Assembly (NCBI RefSeq): GCF_002575655.3
Contig: NC_053036.3
Span: forward strand, 161,114,627-161,178,626
DNA: 64,000 nucleotides
Reading direction: 5' to 3'
From: Aegilops tauschii subsp. strangulata
Lineage: Eukaryota > Streptophyta > Magnoliopsida > Poales > Poaceae
In this document: piece after piece, positions 1-9,142 of the stretch
Layout of the letters: the number at the start of each line of letters is the position of its first letter
Numbering within the stretch: the stretch's first letter is position 1
Program-made: the position numbers and the translations under genes
The notes under the pieces: model-generated
The model's input: only the letters and a program-made list of their open reading frames with translations
Databases searched by the model: none
Told to the model about the DNA's origin: nothing

Positions 1-1647
1 GTCTATTAGCTATCGAAAAAAAGTACTATGCGCATGCTCCTAGGGGAAGGGTTGGTAGGAGTTAACCATCGCACGATCCCGACCTCCGCACAAAGAATGA
101 CAATCAATAAATAAATCATGCTCCGACTTCATTTCATAACGGTTCACCATACGTGCATGCTACGGGAATCACAAACTTTAACACAAGTATTCTTACCAAT
201 CCACAATTACTCACTAGCATGACTCTAATATCACCATCTTTATATTGCAAAACTATTGCAAGGAATCAAACATATCATATTAAGTGATCTACAAGTTCTA
301 TGTAGGATTTTATGACTAACCATGTGAATGACCAATTCCTGATGACTCTCTCAATAGATATAAGTGAAGCAAGAGAGTTCAATTCTTTCTACAAAAGATA
401 TGCCCACACTCAAACAAATATAAGTGAAGCAAAAGAGCATTCTACAAATGGTGGTTTTCTATGTGAAGAGAAACAGACAATCCAAATTTGAAATGATATA
501 AGTGAAGCACATGAAGCATTCTATAAAGCCATACTCAAAAGATATAAGTGAAGTGCAAAGAGCATTCTATAAATCAACCGAGGACTACCTCATACCAGCA
601 TGGTGCATTTAAAAGAAAAATAGAAAGCACACGACGCTTCAAGATTTACGCATATCATGTGACGAATAAAAATATAGCTCCAAGTAAAATTACCGATGAT
701 CGTTAGAAGAAAGAGGGGATGCCTTCCGGGGCATCCCCAAGCTTAGCTGCTTGGAAGTCCTTGAATATTACCTTGGGGTGCCTCGGGCATCCCCAATCTT
801 AGGCTCTTGCCACTCCTTATTCCTTCATCCATCATGATCTCACCCAAAACTTGAAAACTTCAATCACACAAAACTTAACAAAACCCTCGTGAGATCCGTT
901 AGTATAATAAAACAAATCACCACTTTAATTACTATTGCAAACCCATTCATATTTTATTTTTGCATTGTAGCTACTATATTATAACTTCTCCATGGCTTAT
1001 ACCACCGATAGAATCGATAGTTTCATGAAAACTAGCAAAACAGTGCATCAAAAACAGAATCTATCTTAAACAGGATAGTCTGTAGAAATCTGAACATCTA
1101 ACAAACTTATGCAACTCCAAAAATTCTGAAAAAATAGTAAAAAATAAACAATTTGCATATAAGTATTGTGCGAAAAATTTCAGAAACATTTGACGTTCTA
1201 GTAAAAAAGGAAAATTCACGTGCTACAGCGAAAGTTTCTGTTTTTGCACTGCACAAACCAAACAAGCAATCTAATCATCCTAAAGGAAAATATTGGCACA
1301 TTAATTTTATAATAAAATGGATTCATACAAGGGGATAATTATTTTTGTTGAAAAGTTTCTGTAATCGAGATTCACAAAGTTTCCATGGGCATGAACAAAG
1401 TTCAAGGACGTCCCCCACTTCAACGATGTTTCATCTTTCTCACTTTCACTTTTATTTTTGAAAAGCTTTAGGTTCCCCACTTAATTTTTATTAAACTTTA
1501 TAAAAGCACTCAACAGAAATAAACGACTCTCTAAAACTTCCAGGTTGTCTCCCTGGCAGCGCTTTCTTTAAAGCCATTAAGCTAGGCATATAGTGCTCAA
1601 GTAATGGATCCACCCGGATCCCAAGGTATATCAAAGCCAATTTTAAT
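1..1647 (-). other. Noncoding internal region of element E
   Basis: AT-rich retroelement sequence with no supportable ORF. Four copies of the motif GATATAAGTGAAGC or a close variant occur at 357, 417, 495 and 541. A PPT-like 14-mer (GCATCCCCAAGCTT on +) lies at 731-744, with a one-base variant at 787-800. The segment aligns by eye to the equivalent part of element C. Confidence 0.75.
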
Positions 1648-2193
1648 TTACAATGATTTGTAATTTAGTAGTGAGCACAAAGTAATATATTTCATGCAAC
1701 AACGAAGTGTAACTCTCTTCCTATGCATCGGCATGTCATAAGAGAACAATTCACGCACATCAAGTAAAGGCCAATACATAGCATAAACAGTTTCCTGCGA
1801 TTTTATCGTATTGGAAACATAGAGAGGCAGAGATGTAGTTCCTCTCTTATAATAATTGCAAGTAGTAGCAGCAAGCACATGCATATTATATCTATCAAAA
1901 TCATCATGTGCAATAGTAGAACGCAACCCATCAATATAATCCTTAATAAGCGCAAACTTCTCCGATATAGTGTAGCTGGGAGAATTCAAAAAGATAATAG
2001 GACTATCATGTGTTGGTGCAATAGAAACAATTTCATTCTTAACATAAGGAACTATAGCAAGTTCATCTCCATAAGCATCATTCATAATGGCATCATGGCC
2101 ACAAACATAGCAAGTATCAAGTTCATCAAAAAGGGATATTTCAAACAAATCAAAAGGATCATAGCAATCATCATAGCATTCATCCTTCGGTAA
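1648..2193 (-). pseudogene. Element E second ORF, unknown function
   Basis: An open stretch of at least 166 codons; the frame remains open upstream of the ATG at 2148, so that ATG need not be the true start. Its C-terminus, with the pattern ELFSYDMPMHRKRVTLRC, resembles the end of element C ORF2 (KLFAHKIPMHSKWVRLKC), which shows it is a family protein rather than chance. I recognise no catalytic motif. It contains a CxxC pair (CYVCGH). It is probably a relic of the non-autonomous element's own protein; role unknown. Confidence 0.55.
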
Positions 2194-2270
2194 GCACGAA
2201 GGGAAATAAACAATGTGCGGGATAAAGAGTTACTCTCATTAGAAGGTGGGCACGGGTGATCAATCCGCTC

Positions 2271-2946
2271 TTACTCCTTTTGTTCTTCGCTCTCCTCCTC
2301 ATCTTTTTCATCTAATGAGCTCACAGTGTCATCAATTTCTTCTTCCATAAATTCCTGCAAAATATTAGTCTCTGCTTGGGCAGCAGAGACTTTCTCAATA
2401 AACACATCAATATCGGAATTATATTCATAATTCTCGTAGCAATATTTAAGTATAGCAAAATTTTCAGGCCTATAAACATCATCATCAAAATCTTCATACT
2501 TTTCAAACAAAGATTCAATTTCATAAGCACCCTTAAAAGCAACGAATTCTTCTATTCATTCCACATCATAGTAATCATAAATACCATTAGCATAAGAAGC
2601 CAAGGTTTCGTTATCATTAAATTTACATGAAAATGGAAGGTGTGGAGCCTTCATCCTAGAGCAACAAGTATAATCATATCTCAAGCATAAATTCCGAGCA
2701 TACCAATGCAACATATGAATTTGATCCCATAACATTTTCCCTTTTTGAGTCAAGTGATAATCCCAAAAGTATTCACGCTGATCCAACGTGTCTCCCATTA
2801 TATAATCGAATGGGGTTTTCTCAGGATTATTAAAGTAGTGCATAATATCTTGCACATAATGAGCATCGAGGGTTTTAGGAGGTTCCCCATCTTCATGAGT
2901 AGCAAGTAAACCTAATTTTTTTTGGTATTTCGTGTTCCATATCCAT
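2271..2946 (-). pseudogene. Element E first ORF, broken
   Basis: Acidic protein reading from an ATG at 2946, about 90 bp inside the PBS. The original frame is broken twice: by a length change in an A-run near 2915, after which the main frame resumes, and by an in-frame TGA at 2556-2558. Downstream the same frame stays open to 2271 and ends in a strongly acidic tail (DEKDEEESEEQKE). No zinc knuckle or enzymatic motif is visible and it does not obviously match element C ORF1. Probably a gag-position protein of a non-autonomous element; function unassigned. Confidence 0.55.
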
Positions 2947-3042
2947 AACTAAAGATAGAGAACAACTTAGAACAGCAAATAAAATCTACTTAGTGATAAA
3001 GCAAACAACCACACACGAGAATATTCACCCCACGCTATTGCT

Positions 3043-3059
3043 CCCCGCCAACGGCGCCA
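3043..3059 (-). other. Primer-binding site of element E (tRNA-Asp type)
   Basis: On the minus strand it reads TGGCGCCGTTGGCGGGG, one mismatch from the complement of the plant tRNA-Asp(GTC) 3' end as I recall it. It sits 11 bases from the LTR edge instead of directly abutting it, as in element C. Confidence 0.75.
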
Positions 3060-3070
3060 GAAAAAGGTCT

Positions 3071-4565
3071 TGACAACCCACAAGTATAGGGGGTCAGTTG
3101 TAGCCTCTTTCGATAACTAAGAGTGTTGAACCCAACGAGGAGCTAAAGGTAGAACAAATATTCCCTCAAGTTCTATCGACCACCGATACAACTCTATGCA
3201 CTCTTAACATTCGCCTTACCTAGAACAAGTATGAAACTAAAAGTACTTTGTAGGTGTTGTAGGATAGGTTTGCAAGATAATAAAGAGCACGTAAATAAAA
3301 ACTAGGGGCTGTCTAGATAAAGAAACAACTAAATTAGTTTTAGTAGAGAGCTTTTTGTCACAAGAAAGTTATTTGTCCCTAGGCAATCGATAATTAACTA
3401 GACCGGTGATCATTATTGCAATTTTATATGAGGGAGAGACATATGCTAACATACTTTCTCTTCTTGGATCATATGCACTTATGATTGGAACTCTAGCAAA
3501 CATCTGTAACTATTAAAGATCATTAAGGTAAAACCTAACCATAGCATTAAAGTGTCAAGTCCTCTTTACTCCCATACGCAAACAACCGACTTACTCGGGT
3601 TTAAGCTTCTGTCACTCTAGCAACCCACCATAAGAAAATCATGAACATGTTGAAAACCCCACAGCGGGGACCCCTCACGCTTGCGCGACACATAGAGCAC
3701 CATAGAACAACACCAAAATAAAACATGCAACTCAAACCGATCACGATCATCAATTAACCCATAGGACAAAATGGATCTACTCAAACATCATAGGATAGCC
3801 ATACATCATTGGGAAATAATATATAGAGTTGAGCACCATGTTTAAGTAGATATTACAGCCGGGACAAGGGGTGTTCCACCGCTTCATACAGGGGGGTTGG
3901 TGATGACGGCGGCGAAGTTGTTGGTGTAGATCGTCGTCACGATGATGGCCTCGGCGGCGTTCCGGTGCCACCTGGAGAGAGGGGGAGAGAGCCTACCTCC
4001 TTCTTCTTCTTCCTTGACCTTCCCCCTAAATGGGAGAAGGGTTTCCCCTCTGTTCCATGGCCTCCAGGGTGGCGGAGGGGCAGGAGCCCCTCCGAGATTA
4101 GATATCTCTCTGTTTCCTTCTGTTTCTGCGCTCCCAGATTCTGGCCTTTCACCGTTTCTTAAATTCCCAGAGATATGTAACTCCGATTGGGCTGAAATTT
4201 TAACACGCTTTTTATCTGGATATTAGCTTTCTTGCGGTCGAAGAAGGGCACCAACCGCCTTAAGGGATGGCCACAAGGGCCCAGGGCGCGCCCCTACCTT
4301 GTCGCCACCTTGGGCATCGTCTTGCATTGATTCTTTTTCGCAAAAATCACATATATTCCAAAAAAATCTTTGTAAGTTTTTATCGCGTTTGGATTGCGTT
4401 AGATATGGATGTTCTGCGAAACAAAAAACATGCAACAAACAGGAACTGGCACTGGATCAATATGTTAGTCCCAAAAATAGTATAAAAATTTGCCAAAAGT
4501 ATGTAAAAGTTGTAGAATATTGGCATGGAACAATAAAAAATTATGGATACAACGGAGACGTATCA
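3071..4565 (-). repeat. 5' LTR of element E
   Basis: 1495 bp. On the minus strand it starts TGATACG and ends TCA, with a PBS just beyond. The outer edge at 4565/4566 abuts sequence of the outer antisense-type ORF. Small ORFs in the GC-rich part (about 3940-4230) are not supported. Confidence 0.85.
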
Positions 4566-4570
4566 GCCTC
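4566..4570. repeat. Putative TSD of element E (one side only)
   Basis: GCCTC directly outside the LTR. The partner copy would lie left of the window, so it cannot be confirmed here. Confidence 0.3.
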
Positions 4571-5124
4571 CTTCTGAGCTAGCGCCAGCTGTTTGTCCTT
4601 GTCTTCCAGAGCCTGCTTCATGGTATCTAAAGAAATAGAAGTCTTGGGCCTCTTTATGAGTTGAGCATTCTCGCTACGAACGTTTGTCCAAGCGAATTGA
4701 CTAGGATCAAGGGAGAAAAAAAATGCAAACCACCAACAAAGGAAAGTAACTAACCTCCCAGGGTCTTCTTCTCCTTCTCCAGTCGGGCACCCTTGTTTTT
4801 CTCCGCTTCTAGGTCCACTTGGAGCGATACCACTTCCTTCTCTAGGTCGGCATAATGTGATCCCATCTTGCAGCTCTCTACACCATACAAGAAATAGTCA
4901 GTCGGAAGGCATGGATAAAATCAACATTAATTACATTAAAGTTCACGGTCATTCGGCTGACTTCCGAGTCAGCAATGAAGAAGAATGAGGACAACAACAC
5001 CCTGATCTACTATCATTCGACCGAACACCGAGTCAGCAATGAAGATGATCCTTTCCCTCATCTCATCAGAATACCCCCTCAGCCTGCCGAGTGTGGTCGT
5101 GCACTCCGAGAGCCACACGGTAGG

Positions 5125-5545
5125 AACAGTTCTAAAGACTACAACCGATTGCCCACAATCAGTAGTAGTCTCGGGAGTACACCCAGTGGGTTGACTCAGC
5201 GTGTACTGGAAAATGAATTGTGTTGATGATATGTATGTATGTATGTATGTATACAATGGAAGTTAGCCCCAGGGCAAAGACGCCATAGACTCTAAGACTA
5301 CCACCGACTGCTTCCAGTCCGCGGTAGCCTCGAGGACTACACCCAGTGGGTTCACTCAGCATGCCCCCGATGGATCAAAAACACCAGGGAACGCATCGAC
5401 TACACCGAGTGTAAACGATCTCAACAAAAAAACATAGGTTCTAAGACTCCCGCCGACTACTTCCATTAAACGGATCCTCGGGGACTACACCCAGTGGGAG
5501 CACTCAGCATGCCCCCACTGGATCGAAAACACCCGGTGGGTTTGC
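5125..5545. repeat. Three imperfect ~90-bp repeats
   Basis: Units at about 5125-5215, 5288-5385 and 5440-5540 share GACTACACCCAGTGGG, CACTCAGCATGCCCCC-like and TCTAAGACT blocks, spaced about 155 bp apart. They lie in the presumed intronic part of the outer ORF. Confidence 0.65.
5231..5252. repeat. ATGT microsatellite
   Basis: About five and a half ATGT units in a row, uninterrupted. Confidence 0.9.
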
Positions 5546-5883
5546 CCTGCGCAAACCCACTAATGGAAATTCTACCACGAGGAAAGAAACTGGAAATCCA
5601 GAAACTTGGATTGAAAATTTTACTCACAATGGTACTTAGTCGCACGTTGGTCTACAACTCCTTGCTAGTGTCGTATGCGTCCTTCAGCCGGCCGCACTTC
5701 AGCCCGACCTAAATCAGGGCCTCCTTGCTTGCCCCCACTTGATCCTCCGGGACATTGCACAGGGGGTAGACGGTGGTGGGAGTCGACGGAGGTGCTGGCG
5801 TAGGCCTCGAGGTTGGAACAATAGCGGTCGCAGGCGCGGAACTGCTATGAGCCAAAGGACTCGGTCCACTAGGCTTTGTGGCA

Positions 5884-5888
5884 GTCTT
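5884..5888. repeat. TSD of element A, left copy (GTCTT)
   Basis: Identical to 33583-33587 on the other side of element A, 27.7 kb away. Confidence 0.9.
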
Positions 5889-6358
5889 TGAGGGAGACCT
5901 GGATTAGGGGGTCCTCGGGCGTTCGGACTATGATATGTGGGCCGGATTGATGGGCTGTGAAGATACAAGACCGAAGACTCTCTCCCGTGTACGGATAGGA
6001 CTCTCCTTGGCGTGGAAGGCGGGCTTGGCGTCCTGATGTGAAGATTCCTTTCTCTATAACCTACTTTGTACAACCCTAGTCCCCTCCGGTGTCTATATAA
6101 ACCGAAGGGCTTAGTCCATAGAGACAGACAATGATAATCATAGTCATACAGGCTAGACTTTTGGGTTTTAGCCATTACGATCTCGAGGTAGATCAACTCT
6201 TCTAATACTCATATTCATCAAGATCAACCAAGCAGGAAGTAGGGTTTTACCTTCATAGAGAGGGCCCGAACCTGGGCAAACATCGTGTCCCCCGTCTCCT
6301 GTTACCATCGACCTCAGAGGCACAGTTCGGGACCCCCTACCCGAGATCCGCCGGTTTT
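5889..6358 (+). repeat. 5' LTR of element A, last ~10 bp missing
   Basis: Begins TGAGGGAG and matches the 3' LTR at 33102-33582 throughout, but stops at CCGGTTTT where the partner continues GACACCGACA. The sequence then jumps to a Copia gag fragment, so a deletion removed the LTR end, PBS, leader and gag start. Confidence 0.9.
6093..6101 (+). promoter_or_regulatory. Likely TATA box in element A 5' LTR
   Basis: CTATATAAA before the expected U3/R boundary. The same sequence recurs in the 3' LTR (33306-33314) and in the LTR of element F (52641-52649), and its inverse in both LTRs of element D (34756-34763 and 44160-44167). Confidence 0.55.
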
Positions 6359-6581
6359 AGCTTGAGTGTTGTATTGTAGCATCTTCAACTCTTCCGCGGT
6401 AGCTTAAACGGTTCGCTTCTCTCTCATCAAAGAATTCACCTTGCAAGCCAATACACACAATAGCCCAAACGGCGGGGTTATGTCCAAGAATATGCATTTT
6501 CATCTTATGCTTCCAACTAGCAAAATTAGTACCATCAAAGTAAGGACCTCTACGGTGGTAATTTCCCTCGCTAGATGCCAT
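6359..6581 (-). pseudogene. Copia gag N-terminus (fragment)
   Basis: Starts MASSEGNYHRRGPYFDGTNF and includes the characteristic early Copia gag pattern with FASWKHKMKMHILGHNPAVW at residues 20-39, typical of the DUF4219/UBN2-type gag N-terminus. After about residue 55 the expected frame is lost (a small length change), and the sequence ends at the deletion junction 6358/6359. It cannot make a functional capsid. The start codon lies about 70 bp after the PBS, a normal distance for these elements. Confidence 0.8.
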
Positions 6582-6652
6582 ACTCTTCTAGGTTGTGAAA
6601 CCAAGGCTATGATCACCAAAAGCTGTGGAAATCAAAGCAAATGGAGACCAAA

Positions 6653-6664
6653 GCTCTGATACCA
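6653..6664 (-). other. Primer-binding site of Copia fragment (initiator tRNA-Met)
   Basis: Reads TGGTATCAGAGC on the minus strand, the standard plant PBS for initiator tRNA-Met, two bases from the LTR edge. Confidence 0.9.
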
Positions 6665-6666
6665 AT

Positions 6667-8333
6667 TGTAGGATCGAAAGTATGTCTAGGGGGGTGATTA
6701 GACTACTTGACCAAATAAAAATCTAGCATTTTCCCAATTTTAAGTCTTAGCAGATTTTAGCAACTTAGCACAAATCAAGTAATCAACCTACACATGCAAT
6801 TCTAAGAGTATAGCAGCGGAATGTAAAACAATTGCATATGAAGGTAAAGGGAGGAGTTTGGAGGGAGCAAACACAATGTAGACACGGAGATTTTTTATCT
6901 GTGGTTCCGATAGGTGGTGCTATTGTACATCCATGTTGATGGGGACTTCAACCCACGACGGGTAACGGTTGCGCGAGTCCACGGAGGGCTCCACCCACGA
7001 AGGGTCCACGAAGAAGCAACCTTGTCTATCCCACCATGGCCATCGCCCACGAAGGACTTGCCTCACTAGGGTAGATCTTCACGAAGTAGGCGATCTCCTT
7101 GCCCGTACAAACTCCTTGGTTCAACAGCACAATCTTGACGGAGGCTCCCAAGTAACACCTAGCCAATCTAGGAGACACCACTCTCCAAAAGGTAATAGAT
7201 GGTGTGTTGATGATGAACTCCTTGCTCTTGTGCTTCAAATGATAGTCTCCCCAACACTCAACTCTCTCTCTCATAGGATTGGATTTGGTAGAAAGATGAT
7301 TTGAGTGGAAAGCAACATGGGGAAGGCTAGAGATCAAGATTTATGTGGTTGGAATGGAATATCTTGACCTCAACACAAGTGTAGGTGGTTCTCTCTCAGA
7401 AAATATATGTTGGAAGTGTTGGCATGTTTTGATGGCTCTCTCCACGAATGAAGAGTGGGTGGAGGGGTATATATAGCCTCCACACAAAATCTAACCGTTA
7501 CACACAAATCACCAAACTCGGTGGCACCGAATTAGAAAACTCGGTCGGATCGATTTGGTTCATAATGTGAACGTTAGGATTTTCAGTGGGACCGATATGT
7601 CAACTCGGTGTTACCGATTTTATTAGGGTTAGGGCATAACGTAATCTCAGTGAGACCGATTACACAAACTCGGTGGGACCGATTTTGGTAATAGACAAAC
7701 AGAGAGTTGGTCAGGCAAACTCGGTGGGACCGATTCGCTCGTCTCGGTAGGACCAAAGCGTTACGAAAAGGAAACGGAGTTTGCACTGTAGACTCTGTGG
7801 GACCGATCGCCCATCTCGGTTAGACCGAAACGTTACGAAGGGAAACAAAGAGTTTGCAATCCCATCTCGGTGAGACCAAGATCCCTATCGGTGAGACCGA
7901 AGTGACTAGGGTTTGTGGCAGTGGCTATGTCAAGAGAACTCGGTGGCGCCGGATACAAAGTTTCGGTGGGGCCGAGTTTGACTTTTGGTTTGGGACATAT
8001 GTGGATATGAGAAAGTAGTTGAGGGGTTTTGGAGCATATCACTAAGCTTTTTGAGCAAGAAACTCATTAAGCAACACCTCACCCCCTTTTGATAGTATTG
8101 GCTTTTCCTATGGACTCAATGTGATCTTGGATCACTAAAAATAAAATGTAGAGTCTTGTGCTTTGAGTTTGAGCCAATCTTTTGTCCTTAGCATTTTGAG
8201 GGGTCCACTTTCTAATCCATGCCATGCCAATCATTGAGCTTTCCCGAAATATTTTCTTGAAATAGTGTTAGCTCATTGAGCTATATGTTGTTAATCATTA
8301 GTAAAACCACCAAGGGATAGTTGCACTTTCACA
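6667..8333 (-). repeat. 5' LTR of Copia fragment
   Basis: 1667 bp. On the minus strand it starts TGTGAAAGTGC and ends TACA next to the PBS. The part at about 7506-7975 holds many copies of a short box with inverted-repeat character. Confidence 0.85.
7506..7975. repeat. Iterated CTCGGT-GGGACCGA boxes
   Basis: About a dozen degenerate copies of ACTCGGTGGGACCGAT or a variant. Each is a short imperfect palindrome (CGGT...ACCG), irregularly spaced 20-60 bp apart. They lie in the Copia LTR. Confidence 0.85.
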
Positions 8334-9142
8334 CGCCATCAAATATCTCCCACTAAAATTAAGGGGACCAGCGCGACACTGGCTAAACAGCCTTCCCGAG
8401 AACTCCGTTGGCAGCTGGGAAGACCTAGAAGACGCCTTTCGCAATAACTTCCAAGGCACATATGTCCGGCCGCCAGACGCCGATGACTTAAGTCACATCA
8501 TCCAGCAGCCCGGAGAGTCAGCCAGGGAGCTCTGGACCAAGTTCTTAATTAAAAAGAATCAAATTGTCGACTGTCCAGATGCCGAAGCCCTTGCGGCCTT
8601 CAAACACAACGTCCGGGATGACTTGCTCGCCCGCCACCTCGGTCAAGAAAAACCAAAATCCGTGGCAACCCTTACCGCTCTAATGACCCGCTTTTGGGCG
8701 GGAGAAGACAGCTGGCTCGCTCGTAGAAGCAACAGCGCCAGCAATCCGGGCACCTCTGAAGTCCGAGACGGCAACGGCAAGCCATGACGCAATAAGCACC
8801 AGCGCCACAATGATAACAAAAGAACGCATGACACGGCAGTCCATGCCAGATTCAGCGACTCCAAATCCGGTCAACGGAAAAAGCCATTCAAGGAAAGTAG
8901 AGACGGACCATCCAATCTCGACAAGATATTGGATCGGCCCTGCCAGATTCATGGCACCCCCGATAAACCAGCTACTCACACTAACAGAAGATGCTGGGTC
9001 TTCAAACAAGCCGGCAAGCTTAATGTCGAACACAAGGGGAAGGGGCCGCCCAGTGACAGCAATGACGAAGAGACTCGCCAACCGAATACGAGGGTTCAAC
9101 AGCAATTTCCCCCCGAAGTGAAAACTGTAAACATGGTATATG
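8334..9142 (+). pseudogene. Element A gag (middle and C-terminal part)
   Basis: Retrotransposon capsid of the Gypsy gag family. The frame reads from AIKYLP-like residues through FQGTYVRPPDADDLSHI, DCPDAEALAAFKHNVRD and TRFWAGEDSWLAR to a C-terminal CxxH...CW zinc-finger-like region (about 8940-9010, CQIHGTPDKPATHTNRRCW). It closely matches element F gag at 63545-64000. There is an in-frame TGA at 8786-8788. The 5' part was lost to the Copia-associated deletion, and the 3' end is split by element B at 9142/9143; coding resumes at 19342. The protein would package the element RNA, but this copy is dead. Confidence 0.85.
9138..9142. repeat. TSD of element B, left copy (ATATG)
   Basis: Identical to 19337-19341. 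Confidence 0.9.

Larger units (their letters stand above)
1..4565 (-). mobile_element. Element E: Sabrina-like non-autonomous LTR retrotransposon, 5' part
   Basis: Minus-orientation element cut by the left window edge. It comprises the complete 5' LTR (3071-4565), a PBS (3043-3059), a degenerate ORF pair (2946-2271 and 2193-1648) and noncoding internal sequence down to base 1. Its internal region is related to that of element C (compare 1-800 with 26994-27800). The LTR begins TGATACGTCTCC when read on the minus strand, as in the abundant Triticeae Sabrina group. No reverse transcriptase or integrase is seen. The Sabrina name is from memory. Confidence 0.85.
4566..5888 (-). pseudogene. Outer Gypsy antisense-type ORF remnant, 3' segment
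   Basis: Read on the minus strand this continues the coding stretch of 33588-34495 across element A. A Pro/Ser/Thr-rich region lies at about 5883-5715, then a TAA stop in the frame at 5710-5712, then more coding-like sequence. Between about 5540 and 4880 the sequence is noncoding and repeat-rich, probably intronic. Charged coiled-coil-like sequence returns at about 4850-4570. The assignment rests on homology of the right-hand piece (44379-44694) to the antisense ORFs of elements A and D. It is disrupted and cannot make a protein. It is truncated here by element E. Confidence 0.5.
6359..8333 (-). mobile_element. Truncated Copia element, 5' end
   Basis: Minus-orientation fragment holding one LTR (6667-8333), a PBS and the first part of gag. 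It was inserted into the gag of element A, whose coding sequence resumes at 8334. The downstream part of the Copia, including its other LTR, is gone, lost in the same deletion that trimmed the element A 5' LTR. No TSD can be tested because the left side is missing. Confidence 0.85.

Noticed and set aside
3937..4226. Several 65-95-codon ORFs in the LTR of element E
   Set aside because: GC-rich LTR segment with open frames on both strands; no domain and no conservation evidence.
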